From positions 114,559-178,558 of the forward strand of contig NZ_JBNYXW010000015.1 of assembly GCF_051380875.1 (NCBI RefSeq): DNA of 64,000 nucleotides, written 5' to 3'. The stretch is from Janthinobacterium sp051380875 (GTDB taxonomy: Bacteria; Pseudomonadota; Gammaproteobacteria; Burkholderiales; Burkholderiaceae_D). This document shows positions 16,640-25,753 of the stretch, in pieces; the stretch's first letter is position 1; each line of letters opens with the position of its first letter. Both the position numbers and the translations under genes were made by a program. The notes under the pieces are model-generated. The model did not search any database. It saw nothing but the letters and a program-made list of their open reading frames with translations, and was not told where the DNA came from.

Positions 16640-17953
16640 TTAGGCCTTGCTAGCGTGGTCCGCTTCGCCCCAGTGGCTTTCTGTACTCTGTCTGGCCGCA
16701 TTGGCTGCGGCCGCTTCTTCTTCGGTGGCCAGGCCACCTTCCCATTTGGCAACGACGGCCGTGGCGACGGCATTGCCGACCGCGTTGGTGGCCGAACGGC
16801 CCATGTCAAGGAATTGGTCGACGCCCATCAGCAGCAGCAGGCCCGCTTCCGGGATGTTGAACTGGTTCAGGGTGGCGGCGATCACCACCAGCGAGGCGCG
16901 CGGCACGCCGGCGATGCCTTTCGAGGTCAGCATCAAGAGCAGCAGCATGGTGATCTGGGTGCCGATCGACAGGTCGATGCCGTAAGCCTGGGCAATGAAC
17001 AGCACGGCAAAGGTGCAATACATCATCGAGCCATCCAGGTTGAACGAGTAACCGAGTGGCATCACGAAGCTGGAAATCTTGCGGTCCACGCCGAACTGGT
17101 CGAGCGCCGTCAGCAGTTTCGGATACGCCGCTTCCGAGCTGGCCGTCGAGAATGCCAGCAAGAAAGGTTCGCGGATCAGGCCGACCAGCTTGAAGACGCG
17201 CGGACCGATCACCATGAAACCGGCGGCGATCAACAGTACCCACAGGCACACCAGGCCTAGGTAGAAGCCGCCCATGAACTTGGCAAACGTGACCAGCACG
17301 CCCAGGCCGTGGGTGGTGACGACCGAGGCCATCGCGGCAAACACGGCCAGCGGCGCCAGGTTCATGATGGTGCCGGTGATGCGCAGCATGACTTGCGCCA
17401 GCTGGTCGATCACGTTGGTGAGCGCCTTGCCCGATTCGCCCAAGCCAGCCAGTGCGCCGCCGAAGAAGATCGAGAACACCAGCACTTGCAGGATTTCATT
17501 GTTGGCCATGGCCTCGATCGGCGACTTCGGCACCAGGTGCGTGAAGAAGTCTTTCATGGTGAAAGCGGCCGTTTTCAGGTTGGTCGAGGCGTGTACGTCC
17601 GGCAATGGCAGACCCAGGTTAGTGCCCAGCTGCATGATGTTCGACAGCACCATGCCCAGCGCCAGCGACACCAGCGAGGCGACCAGGAACCAGCACATGG
17701 CTTTCAAGCCAATGCGGCCCGCCGTCTTGCCGTCACCCATGTGGGCGATACCCACTGTCAGGGTGGAGAACACCAGCAGCGCAATGATCATCTTGATCAG
17801 GCGCAAGAAGATATCGGTGATGATGGAAATATTGCCAGCGATCTTGGCGCTGGCATCCGTATCGGGGTAGGCGGTGTGACAGGCATAGCCGACCAGAATG
17901 CCAAGGATCATGGCAATCAGGATGTACAGGGTTAATGGCCGTTTCTTTTTCAT
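16640..17953 (-). CDS. dctA: C4-dicarboxylate:cation symporter
   Basis: DAACS-family transporter of 437 aa with about eight transmembrane helices. Typical features are the N-terminal LTLYILIAMILGILVGY, the serine-rich re-entrant loop (FSTASSEAAYPKLL) and the FNLDGSMMY motif that binds substrate and sodium in this family. It imports succinate, fumarate and malate. The start ATG follows GGAGGAG. It is regulated most likely by DctBD through the sigma-54 promoter at 18082-18097, leaving a leader of about 115 bases. Confidence 0.92.
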   Translation of the reverse strand: MKKKRPLTLYILIAMILGILVGYACHTAYPDTDASAKIAGNISIITDIFLRLIKMIIALLVFSTLTVGIAHMGDGKTAGRIGLKAMCWFLVASLVSLALGMVLSNIMQLGTNLGLPLPDVHASTNLKTAAFTMKDFFTHLVPKSPIEAMANNEILQVLVFSIFFGGALAGLGESGKALTNVIDQLAQVMLRITGTIMNLAPLAVFAAMASVVTTHGLGVLVTFAKFMGGFYLGLVCLWVLLIAAGFMVIGPRVFKLVGLIREPFLLAFSTASSEAAYPKLLTALDQFGVDRKISSFVMPLGYSFNLDGSMMYCTFAVLFIAQAYGIDLSIGTQITMLLLLMLTSKGIAGVPRASLVVIAATLNQFNIPEAGLLLLMGVDQFLDMGRSATNAVGNAVATAVVAKWEGGLATEEEAAAANAARQSTESHWGEADHASKA

Positions 17954-18286
17954 TTTGACTCCTCCAAATGAAGCGCCGCTGTGAGCGGATTATTGATTGC
18001 GAGCAACTCAAGCTTGGAGTCAATATTTCTCAAAAACAAGCCCTTGCATGCTGGCGATTATTTGCAGCAAAACCTGTACATAGCAAAGGATATGCCTGAA
18101 ATCGATTTTCAGCAGAACCTTTCTCAAGCTATTGATTTAAAGCACTTTTTTACTGATGGAAAAATTGCTAAATGGCAGCATTGCGCGAAATATTGGACGG
18201 CGGAGGGAATCGTTGTATGACTTTTCATACGCTAGTGTGGCGCGCTGGCCGCACGTAAAAAAAGCAAGATTATCAGGAGAATAAAA
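17954..18286. other. Intergenic region between dctA and the siderophore receptor gene
   Basis: AT-rich compared with its surroundings. It holds the dctA sigma-54 promoter and leader, including a small CCGCT-GTG-AGCGG hairpin at about 17966-17980. A 79-codon plus-strand frame here has no convincing ribosome site or recognisable protein features and is not called as a gene. Confidence 0.6.
18082..18097 (-). promoter_or_regulatory. Putative sigma-54 (-24/-12) promoter of dctA
   Basis: On the minus strand the sequence AGGCATATCCTTTGCT fits TGGCAC-N5-TTGCW with two mismatches and the invariant GG and GC exactly ten bases apart. It faces dctA, whose presumed activator DctD has an intact GAFTGA loop. 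An imperfect palindrome (CTGAAA-N5-TTTCAG, 18096-18112) abuts the -24 element. Upstream DctD sites were not identified. Confidence 0.6.
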
Positions 18287-18310
18287 AAGCCCCTCCGAAG
18301 AGGGGCTGCG
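18285..18310 (-). terminator. Intrinsic terminator after the TonB-dependent receptor gene
   Basis: AGCCCCTC-CGAA-GAGGGGCT stem followed on the minus strand by TTTTTTA; strong rho-independent terminator 40 bases past the receptor stop codon. Confidence 0.88.
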
Positions 18311-18349
18311 ATACTGCGAAAAAGCGTATTCTTTTATCTCTACATGACT

Positions 18350-20674
18350 TTAGAACTTGATATTGGCCGTCAGGCTGAACGAACGCGGCTGGCCTGGCGT
18401 GTAGCGGTAGCCGGACTTGTTGATGGCCGCCACGTAGGTCTTGTCGGCCAGGTTGTAGGCGTTCAGCTGCAGGTCGAGGTTCTTGTTGACCGGATACGTT
18501 GCCATGGCGTCGAAGACCCAGTAGGAATCGATGCGCGCCGGGGTGCCCACGGCGCCATCGGTGCCGCGCAGCATTTCGCCGACATAGCGGGCGCCGCCGC
18601 CAATTTTCAGGCCGAACGGCAAGGTGTACGAAGTCCAGCTGGTGAACGCCTGTTTTGGCGTGTAGCTGAGGTTGTTGATGCCGGACGCCGTGACGACCTT
18701 GCCCGCTTCCACGCTGGTGTTCATGCGGGTGTAGCCGGCGCTGACCAGCCAGTCATGCATGATTTCGCCCACCACGCCGATCTCGACGCCTTGTACGCGT
18801 TTCTTGCCGTTCTGGTAATAGATCAGATCGACCGGATCCTGTTCCACTTCATTTTTCACTTCGGTCTGGTACAGGGCGGCCGAGAACGACAGTTTTTGCT
18901 TCAGGAAGTCCCATTTGGTGCCGAGTTCCTTGGTGCTGGTTTCCTGCGGGTCATAGATCGGGTTTTGCCCGCTGTTCACGTTGCCGCTCAGGGTGAAGTT
19001 GGTGCCCGGCGGCGCCTTCGATGTTGCATACAGCGCATACACGCTGCTGTCCGGCGTCGGCTTGTACAGGGCCGAGATCTTGCCGTTGTACACAGTGTCG
19101 CCCAGCGAGATCGGCGTCAGCACGCCGGTGGTGGCAATGGTATTGTATTTGGCGCTGAAATGATCGGCGCGAATGCCGCCATTGACTTGCCATTGCTCGT
19201 TCAATTTCAGCGTATCGAACAGGTAGGCGCTTTGGGTGTCGATCTTGCCTTCGGTAAAGGCGCCGCTGCGCACCGGCGTGAAGACGGTGGTGCTTTCGTG
19301 CAGATTCGGCTTGTACAAGTTGGCCAGCGGAATCGTGCGCGTGGCGGCGACGACGGTACTGGCGCCCAGGCTGGCCGGTACATAGCTGTAGTTGACCTGC
19401 TTCTCGGACGTCAATTCCACGCCGCCGACCAGTGTATGCTTGATCGCGCCCGTGTTGAAGGAGGCCGTGACGTTGGTCTGGTTGGTCAGGATGGTGTTTT
19501 TCTGATCCTTGATGGTGCGGTTCGAGCGCGCCAGCAGCCATGTCGACGGATTGCCTGGCACGGCGCCCAGCGCCGGATTGTCCGTCACCAGGTTGGCGGC
19601 CGAACCCATGAAGGCCGTCAGCAGGTAATCCTGCTTGGTCTTGCCCCAGCGCGTGACGTTCTGCAGTTTCACATCCGGCGAGAAATCATGCTCGACTTTC
19701 ACGGTGAACATGTCCGCCTTGACCTTGTCATAGTCCGATGCCAGGCCGTAGAAGTTCTTCGGATCAACTTTTGCCGCGCTGTTCAGGTAAGGGCGATAGG
19801 TAGCCGCAGTAGGCGCTTCCGGCGCCGTGTAGCCAGGCAAGCCGATGGTCGGCACGCCGCCGTCCGGCACGTTGTCCTGGTCGACGTGCAGGAAGCTGGC
19901 GGTCAGGCGCGTGGGTTTGCCCAGGCCGAACGTGACCGAGGGCGCAATAGCCCAGCGCTTGTTCTTGACTTCATCGCGCGCCGGGTTGCCGCTGTCCTGC
20001 GTCATCAGGTTCAGGCGGAACGCCGTGCCGGAATCGGCGTCGATGATGCGGTTCCAGTCGGCCGTGGCGCGTTTCTGCTTGCCGCTGCCGGCCGTCAGCA
20101 GGGAATTGAAGGCGTTTTCCATGCTTGCCGTCTTGCTGACCAGGTTGATCGAGCCTGTCGGCGCGCCGCGGCCGCTGTCGGTGCCAGCAGGACCCTTCAG
20201 CACGTCGATCTGTTCGATGTTGAAGACGTCGCGCGAGATCGAGCCGATGTCGCGCACGCCATCGACGTAAATGCTGCTCGATGCATCGAAGCCGCGCATG
20301 TAGACGGCGTCGCCCGTGTTCGTGTTGCCGTTTTCACCGAGGAAGAAGGTGCCCACGCCCGGCGTATTGCGCAGCGCTTCCGTCAGCGTCAGCGCGCCTT
20401 GCTGCTCGATCAACTCCTTCTTGATCACGACGATGGTTTGCGGCGTATTGACCAGCGCTTCCGTGTATTTCGGTGACGAGGCTTTCTCGGCCTTGAAATC
20501 ATTTTCCTTGGAACCGACGACCTTGATTTCATTCAGAGTTTGCTGCGATGCGGGGGCGCTTTGGCCGGCGGGGTCGGCCGCCTGGGCGGCGACGGGCAGC
20601 AGCATCACGGCCAGGGCGGCGCCGAGGTGCTGGTTGAAACGGGATGGGGCGTGTTTGCGGCTCTTGATTGCCAT
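18350..20674 (-). CDS. TonB-dependent siderophore receptor (catecholate/Fiu-like)
   Basis: Outer-membrane receptor of 774 aa. A signal peptide ends AQA before ADPAGQ. A likely TonB box, NEIKVVGS, lies near residue 48, followed by the plug domain (TPQTIVVIKKELIEQQ, DAVYMRGFDASSSIYVDGVR, LKGPAG) and a beta-barrel ending in ANIKF with terminal Phe. The plug motifs place it among siderophore receptors, nearest in style to Fiu; the exact siderophore is not determinable. A Fur-type box lies upstream at 20806-20824. No siderophore biosynthesis or TonB/ExbBD genes are adjacent. Confidence 0.87.
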   Translation of the reverse strand: MAIKSRKHAPSRFNQHLGAALAVMLLPVAAQAADPAGQSAPASQQTLNEIKVVGSKENDFKAEKASSPKYTEALVNTPQTIVVIKKELIEQQGALTLTEALRNTPGVGTFFLGENGNTNTGDAVYMRGFDASSSIYVDGVRDIGSISRDVFNIEQIDVLKGPAGTDSGRGAPTGSINLVSKTASMENAFNSLLTAGSGKQKRATADWNRIIDADSGTAFRLNLMTQDSGNPARDEVKNKRWAIAPSVTFGLGKPTRLTASFLHVDQDNVPDGGVPTIGLPGYTAPEAPTAATYRPYLNSAAKVDPKNFYGLASDYDKVKADMFTVKVEHDFSPDVKLQNVTRWGKTKQDYLLTAFMGSAANLVTDNPALGAVPGNPSTWLLARSNRTIKDQKNTILTNQTNVTASFNTGAIKHTLVGGVELTSEKQVNYSYVPASLGASTVVAATRTIPLANLYKPNLHESTTVFTPVRSGAFTEGKIDTQSAYLFDTLKLNEQWQVNGGIRADHFSAKYNTIATTGVLTPISLGDTVYNGKISALYKPTPDSSVYALYATSKAPPGTNFTLSGNVNSGQNPIYDPQETSTKELGTKWDFLKQKLSFSAALYQTEVKNEVEQDPVDLIYYQNGKKRVQGVEIGVVGEIMHDWLVSAGYTRMNTSVEAGKVVTASGINNLSYTPKQAFTSWTSYTLPFGLKIGGGARYVGEMLRGTDGAVGTPARIDSYWVFDAMATYPVNKNLDLQLNAYNLADKTYVAAINKSGYRYTPGQPRSFSLTANIKF

Positions 20675-20805
20675 CTTGCTCTCTCGATAAGGTCAGGGAA
20701 TTGGTTCCTGGCTGGCGCTGCGGCGGCGATACACGATCACGGGGGCAAGTGGCTGGCGGTGGAAACTGCTTGTGTGACATTGTAATAATCTGGCGCCAAT
20801 TAGTA

Positions 20806-20824
20806 AATGAGAATAGTTATCAGT
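20806..20824. promoter_or_regulatory. Fur box upstream of the siderophore receptor
   Basis: AATGAGAATAGTTATCAGT resembles the 19-base Fur consensus (AATGATAATAATTATCATT form), lying about 130 bases before the receptor start codon, so iron repression of the receptor is expected. It also lies about 120 bases before nudC on the other strand. Confidence 0.6.
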
Positions 20825-20942
20825 CTCGTTTACGCAACGCATTGCGCGTGCCGTGAAGAAACCTGTGCCATGCCGCATGCATGCTTGCTTTACGCTCCCG
20901 CCGCTGCTATGCGCGCAAGGGATCGGAAGCGGGAGCGGGAGT

Positions 20943-21809
20943 ATGATGAGCAACCTCGACAAATTACCGCTCAGCATGCTCCATACTCCCGACGCTTTTG
21001 TGCCCCTCATCGATGCGCCCGAACCGGCGCCCGCCGCTGACCAGACCCTCACTTTTGTCTTTCACCGCAGCCGTTTATTGCTGCACGCAGCTGACCTAGC
21101 CCTGCCGACGCCGGCCCAGCTGGCCGCGAGCGATATTGACCTGGGCCGCGCCCAGCCCGTGGGCCTGTGGCAGGGCCGCTACTGCCAGGCCATCTGGACC
21201 GATGACGAGGCCGTGCCAGACAGCAGCCTGGCATGGCATGGCCTGCGCTCGCTGTTCAATGCCGTCGACGACGGCTTCCTGGGCTTGGCCAGCCGCGCCG
21301 TGCAACTGGCTGAATGGGCGCGCACGCACCGTTATTGCGGCATGTGCGCCACGCCCATGCAGCGCGCCCGTGGCGAGCGCTGCTTCAAGTGCGCCGCTTG
21401 CGGCATGCTGGCGTATCCACGCATCTCGCCGGCCATGATGGTGCTGATCCGCAAGGGCGAGCAGGTATTGCTGGCCATGCACAAGCATTCGCCATCGCAG
21501 CGTTTCAGCCCGCTGGCCGGTTTCCTGGAAGCGGGTGAATCGATCGAGGAAGCCGTGCACCGCGAAGTGATGGAAGAGGTGGGCTTGCGCGTGCACAATC
21601 TGCGCTACTTCATGAGCCAGTCGTGGCCGTTTCCCCACTCGCTGATGATCGCGTTTACGGCCGATTACCTGGACGGCGAGATCCGCCTGGACGAGAATGA
21701 GATCGCCGAGGCGCGCTGGTTCGGCCCCGGCGATGCGTGGCCGGAAGCGAGCTCCAGCGTGTCGATTTCGGCGCTGCTGGTACGGGCGCACCGCCCGCCG
21801 GCGGCATAG
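20943..21809 (+). CDS. nudC: NAD(+)/NADH pyrophosphatase, NudC family
   Basis: Nudix hydrolase of 288 aa. A zinc ribbon is formed by C132-x2-C135 and C147-x2-C150 (with an extra Cys at 153). The Nudix box is at about residues 193-215 (GFLEAGESIEEAVHRE...EEVG), and the SQSWPFPHS motif that marks NudC (SQPWPFPxS) follows. It cleaves NAD(H) and, in known members, removes NAD caps from RNA. ATG 20943 follows a GGGAG site; an earlier in-frame ATG at 20853 lacks one and would add a non-conserved leader. It is about 30 residues longer than the E. coli enzyme, mainly at the N-terminus. Confidence 0.88.
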   Translation: MMSNLDKLPLSMLHTPDAFVPLIDAPEPAPAADQTLTFVFHRSRLLLHAADLALPTPAQLAASDIDLGRAQPVGLWQGRYCQAIWTDDEAVPDSSLAWHGLRSLFNAVDDGFLGLASRAVQLAEWARTHRYCGMCATPMQRARGERCFKCAACGMLAYPRISPAMMVLIRKGEQVLLAMHKHSPSQRFSPLAGFLEAGESIEEAVHREVMEEVGLRVHNLRYFMSQSWPFPHSLMIAFTADYLDGEIRLDENEIAEARWFGPGDAWPEASSSVSISALLVRAHRPPAA

Positions 21810-21887
21810 GCAAAGCAATGGCCGCCGGGGCAGCCGGTCACATTTTCTATATACTGGCGGCAATTGCAAATTTTAGGGTGGTTTAGC

Positions 21888-22454
21888 ATGTCTCAAGAAG
21901 AATTCTCCGAAAACGACTGGCGCCGGCTGATCAGCAGCCTTGGCGAAGACCCGCAGCGTCCTGGCTTGCTGGAAACGCCTGCGCGCGTGGCGAAAGCCTG
22001 GAAGCACTGGACTTCCGGCTACGGACAAAATCCGGTCGACCTGCTGAAAGCCTTTGAAGATGGCGCGGAACAGTACAACGAGCTGATCGTCGTGCGCGGT
22101 ATTCCCGTCTACAGCCATTGCGAACACCATCTGGCGCCGTTTTTCGGCAAGGCCACCATCGGCTATGTGCCAAACGGCAAGATCGTTGGCCTGTCGAAAC
22201 TGACGCGCCTCGTCGATTGCTTTTCCAAGCGCCTGCAAGTGCAGGAACGCATGACGATGCAGATCGCCAATGCCTTGATGGAAGTGCTGGAACCGAAATC
22301 GGTAGGCGTGGTCGTGCGCTGCCGCCACCTGTGCATGGAAAGCCGCGGCATCCGCACGCCGGGCGAGGAAACCATCACCTCGGCCATGCTGGGCGAGATG
22401 CAGCCGAACCTGGCACTGCGCACGGAATTTCTGGCCCTGGCGCGAGAAAGCTGA
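21888..22454 (+). CDS. folE: GTP cyclohydrolase I
   Basis: First enzyme of tetrahydrofolate synthesis, 188 aa: GTP to 7,8-dihydroneopterin triphosphate. The zinc ligands are visible as C78 and H81 in SHCEHHLAPF and C149 in RCRHLCMESRG, and the C-terminal STAMLGE-type motif appears as TSAMLGEMQ. ATG 21888 begins MSQEEFSEND; the upstream in-frame codon has no ribosome site. It is followed by a strong terminator, so it is probably monocistronic or read through from nudC. Confidence 0.93.
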   Translation: MSQEEFSENDWRRLISSLGEDPQRPGLLETPARVAKAWKHWTSGYGQNPVDLLKAFEDGAEQYNELIVVRGIPVYSHCEHHLAPFFGKATIGYVPNGKIVGLSKLTRLVDCFSKRLQVQERMTMQIANALMEVLEPKSVGVVVRCRHLCMESRGIRTPGEETITSAMLGEMQPNLALRTEFLALARES

Positions 22455-22477
22455 TTTTTCAGCGACGATGCAAGACG

Positions 22478-22502
22478 AAGGCGGCGCAATGCCGCCTTTT
22501 TT
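22478..22502 (+). terminator. Intrinsic terminator after folE
   Basis: AAGGCGGC-GCAAT-GCCGCCTT stem with six T residues following on the + strand. Confidence 0.92.
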
Positions 22503-22544
22503 ATGCCTGCCCGGCTGCTCTGGCGCGTGCCGGGGGCGGGCGCA

Positions 22545-22910
22545 TCAGTAGCGGTAGTCGTTGACGAAGTGCTTGGTGAAGTTGTACTTGCTGCCGCCAT
22601 CGAGCAAGTCGACCAAGCGTTTTGGCGCCGAGGCTGACATGAAGGCGTCGGCCGCGCCGGCCGTGCTGCGAAACCGCATGCCGGGGCTGAGGATCTGGTT
22701 GGCGCCGATCTTCAGGTGCTGGAAACTCTTGGTCTTCTCATTGTTGAGAATGAAGTGCAATTCCTGTTTGAAGGTCAGGAAGGGGATCTTCAGCCACCAG
22801 CCTTCGTCCGTGCCATAACCGGCAACGCTGGCAAAATGCGTGTTCTTGTCCGTCAGGGTGGGTTTGCCCAGGCGGTCGTTGATGCGTTTCATGGCTTCAT
22901 TCTTGGTCAT
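22545..22910 (-). CDS. Conserved-looking hypothetical protein, 121 aa
   Basis: Soluble, basic 121-aa protein starting MTKNEAMKRINDRLGKP, with no signal peptide or membrane segment. The middle (GWWLKIPFLTFKQELHFILN) is a mixed strand/helix pattern with aromatic residues, and the C-terminus is tyrosine-rich. Codon use fits the chromosome. I recognise no family. It lies tail-to-tail with folE, separated by the terminator. Confidence 0.55.
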   Translation of the reverse strand: MTKNEAMKRINDRLGKPTLTDKNTHFASVAGYGTDEGWWLKIPFLTFKQELHFILNNEKTKSFQHLKIGANQILSPGMRFRSTAGAADAFMSASAPKRLVDLLDGGSKYNFTKHFVNDYRY

Positions 22911-22983
22911 GCTGTTCTTTCGTGATTCGATCTATCCGGCGTGCATTCTGACACAGGCGCGCCGCCGCGTGCCGCGTAATGCT

Positions 22984-23412
22984 TCACAGCAGCAGAATCA
23001 GGGACCCGAGCACGACAAAACCGCCGCCGAGGGCTGCCTTCCAGGTGAACGGCTCGCCCAGCACCAGCCAGCCAGCCAGCATCACCAGCGCCACGCTGAG
23101 CTTGTCGATGGGCGCCACCCGCGAGACGGGCCCCAGCTGCAGTGCGCGGAAGTAGCACAGCCACGACAGCCCCGTGGTGACGCCCGAGGCGATCAAACAG
23201 GTCCAGCCGACCCAACTGCTGCCGCCCGGACGCTGCCACTCCGCGCGCAGCGAAATGATGGCTGCCGTGACCAGCAGGATGACGCCGGTGCGTATCAGGG
23301 TGGCCATGTTGCTGTTCATCTGGGCGACGCCCAGCTTGCCCAGGATGGCGGTCATGGCCGCAAACACGGCCGACAGGATGGCAAAGCCTTGCCAGGTGAG
23401 CGAGGTGGACAT
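22984..23412 (-). CDS. Half-size EamA/DMT-family membrane transporter
   Basis: Membrane protein of 142 aa with about five hydrophobic helices, one EamA repeat as in small DMT-superfamily permeases that work as dimers. A characteristic C-terminal segment is KLSVALVMLAGWLVLGEPFTW. The start at 23412 (MSTSLTWQGF) is preferred because the upstream extension is hydrophilic and lacks a ribosome site. The substrate is unknown. Confidence 0.75.
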   Translation of the reverse strand: MSTSLTWQGFAILSAVFAAMTAILGKLGVAQMNSNMATLIRTGVILLVTAAIISLRAEWQRPGGSSWVGWTCLIASGVTTGLSWLCYFRALQLGPVSRVAPIDKLSVALVMLAGWLVLGEPFTWKAALGGGFVVLGSLILLL

Positions 23413-23676
23413 GCTATGACTGTAGCGTAAAAAATGCGCGGCCGCTGGCGCAATTGTATTGCGTTGCAACATGTCGCAGCGCAGCGCATGAACGCAACCC
23501 ATTAACAACACTGCGTCAAAATCATTGCTGTGGCGCATTGTAAATATCGGTAGTTACAGCGTATGCTGGAGTCGCCTGAACGGTGCCGCCAGAGCGCCGT
23601 CGCCGCCGCATTCCTGGCCAGCAGAGCTGGAAGCGGGCCAAGCCACCACCGCCGCACATACAGTTGGAGACACCGC

Positions 23677-25326
23677 ATGAAGAAGTTGACATTCCAGCAG
23701 AAGTTATGGATCCCCCTGATTTGCAGCTTGCTGTGCATTACGATAATTTTCGTCTACAACGCCCTGGAAATTCGCAAGATCCGCATCGAGGAGCGTAGCG
23801 CCGACCTGAGCAATGCTGCCGACCTGGGCCTGGGCGCCGTGAAGATGTTTGGCGACCTGGCCGCCAGCGGCGCCTTGACGAAGGAAGAGGCGCAAAAGCA
23901 GGCCACTGCCGTCATCAAGAGCATGCGCTTTGGCGAGACCGGCTATTTGTCCATCATCAACCTCGATGCCGTCGTGGTGATGAATCCTGCCGCGCCGCAA
24001 ACCAATGGCAAGGATATGTCGAACTTCCAGGATGCCAATGGCACCTATCTGTACCGCGACATCGTCGCCGTCGGCAAGAGCGATGCGGGCAAGGGCTTCG
24101 TCCACTATTATTTCCCCCGTCCCGGGCAGAAAAACGCCGAGCCGAAGATGAGCCGCGTGGCGGCCTACAAACCGTGGGCCTGGACCATCGTGGTGGGCGT
24201 GTACATGGACGACATCGACGCGGCCTTCCGCCAGTCGCTGATCACCTCGCTGGGCGTGCTGCTGCTGGTGTGCGCGCTGCTGGCGGCCGTCGTCGTGGCG
24301 ATTAACCGCAGCCTGCGCCATGCGCTGGGTGGCGACCCCGAATATGCGGCCGAAGTAGCGGGAAAAATCGCTAACAACGATTTGAGCAGCAGTGTGCGCA
24401 CGCATGCCAGCGACCGCCACAGCGTGCTGTACGCGATGAAGACCATGCAGGCCAACCTGGTCGATGCGATCAGCGAAATTCGCCACAGCGCCGAAACCAT
24501 CGCCACCGCGTCGAGCGAGATTGCCAGCGGCAATATGGACTTGTCGGCGCGCACGGAAATGCAGGCCAGTTCGCTGGAAGAAACGGCCGCGTCGATGGAA
24601 GAACTGACCTCGACCGTGACACAAAATGCGGGCAACGCCGTGCAGGCGAATGAATTGGCGCAGTCGGCCTCAGCAGTAGCGCGCCAGGGTGGCGCCGTGG
24701 TGGCGCAAGTGATCGGCACCATGGACACCATCAACGCCTCGTCGCGCAAGATCGTCGACATCATCGGCGTCATCGATGGCATCGCCTTCCAGACGAACAT
24801 CCTGGCCCTGAACGCGGCGGTGGAAGCGGCGCGTGCGGGCGAGCAGGGGCGCGGCTTCGCCGTCGTCGCCAGCGAAGTGCGCAACCTGGCGCAGCGCTCG
24901 GCAGGCGCTGCCAAGGAAATCAAGGAACTCATCGGCGCCTCCGTCGACAGCATCGCCGCTGGCAGCACCCTGGTCGCACAGGCGGGCACGACCATGGACC
25001 AGGTGGTGGCCAGCGTTTCGCGCGTGACCGACATCATGGCCGACATCACGGCCGCTTCGCACGAGCAAAGCACGGGCATCGGCCACGTCAACCAGGCGAT
25101 TACGGAGATGGATAGCGTGACGCAGCAAAATGCGGCGCTGGTGGAAGAGGCGGCGGCAGCGGCGTCGAGCATGCAGGACCAGGCGGCCGTGCTGGCGCAG
25201 CTGGTGGCGCGCTTCAAGCTGTCGGCGCACGAGCACGGTGCTGCTGCGCCGCGTTTGGCGGCATCCTCGGCTGGCGCGCCGCGCGCCGTGGCGAAAAAAC
25301 CGGCGCGCAGCCTGGCGGCGCGCTAA
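23677..25326 (+). CDS. Methyl-accepting chemotaxis protein with Cache sensor
   Basis: Chemoreceptor of 549 aa. TM1 at about residues 9-28, a periplasmic single-Cache (sCache_2-like) domain with FGETGYLSIINLDAVVVMNP to about 185, TM2 near 190-212, HAMP-like linker, then the long methylated coiled coil with the receptor tip (IAFQTNILALNAAVEAARAG). Start 23677 follows TTGGAGA. Small organic acids are common sCache ligands, but the ligand is unknown here. Unlike the two chemoreceptors further on, it ends ARSLAAR and has no CheR-tether pentapeptide. Confidence 0.9.
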   Translation: MKKLTFQQKLWIPLICSLLCITIIFVYNALEIRKIRIEERSADLSNAADLGLGAVKMFGDLAASGALTKEEAQKQATAVIKSMRFGETGYLSIINLDAVVVMNPAAPQTNGKDMSNFQDANGTYLYRDIVAVGKSDAGKGFVHYYFPRPGQKNAEPKMSRVAAYKPWAWTIVVGVYMDDIDAAFRQSLITSLGVLLLVCALLAAVVVAINRSLRHALGGDPEYAAEVAGKIANNDLSSSVRTHASDRHSVLYAMKTMQANLVDAISEIRHSAETIATASSEIASGNMDLSARTEMQASSLEETAASMEELTSTVTQNAGNAVQANELAQSASAVARQGGAVVAQVIGTMDTINASSRKIVDIIGVIDGIAFQTNILALNAAVEAARAGEQGRGFAVVASEVRNLAQRSAGAAKEIKELIGASVDSIAAGSTLVAQAGTTMDQVVASVSRVTDIMADITAASHEQSTGIGHVNQAITEMDSVTQQNAALVEEAAAAASSMQDQAAVLAQLVARFKLSAHEHGAAAPRLAASSAGAPRAVAKKPARSLAAR

Positions 25327-25330
25327 GCGT

Positions 25331-25753
25331 TTATTGGGCTGGGGCCGGCGCTTGCGCTGGCTCAAACGCCAGCTTTTCATCGACGACCACGAATTGCCCG
25401 ACCCGTTGGCCCAGGTCGGCTTTCGGGTCGTTTTCCATTTCTGTCAGTTGATTGCAGGTATTCGTTTCCGCCTGCCACAACTGTTTGCCCATGCGGATAT
25501 TCCACACGCCATCGCCGGCCGCAAACAGTTCCACCTTGATATCGGCCGGCGCAGCCGTCGACAAGGTATGCAGGCGCTGGCATTGCGGCAGGTTCGTTGC
25601 CCTCAGCTGCACTTCCACCGTATCTTGCCAAAAATAATTCTGCTGGCGGCGCACGGTCAGGGAATGGTCGTGGCCATCGAACATATAGATGGCGAAGTCC
25701 TGGACACAGCCTGACAGCAGGACGGACAGCATGACGATCAGGAGTTTGCGCAT
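25331..25753 (-). CDS. Putative lipoprotein of unknown function
   Basis: 140 aa beginning MRKLLIVMLSVLLSGCVQDF, a complete lipoprotein signal with lipobox LLSGC (Cys16). The mature part has a pair of cysteines (positions 57 and 98 approximately) that could form a disulfide, and a Pro/Ala tail. No known family recognised. It is convergent with the chemoreceptor gene, with four bases between stop codons. Confidence 0.6.
   Translation of the reverse strand: MRKLLIVMLSVLLSGCVQDFAIYMFDGHDHSLTVRRQQNYFWQDTVEVQLRATNLPQCQRLHTLSTAAPADIKVELFAAGDGVWNIRMGKQLWQAETNTCNQLTEMENDPKADLGQRVGQFVVVDEKLAFEPAQAPAPAQ

Noticed and set aside
17981..18220. 79-codon plus-strand frame between dctA and the receptor
   Set aside because: No ribosome site and no protein features; it overlaps the dctA promoter.
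18344..20476. Long open frame opposite the siderophore receptor
   Set aside because: Shadow of a high-GC receptor gene; rich in Arg, His and Ala with no known fold.
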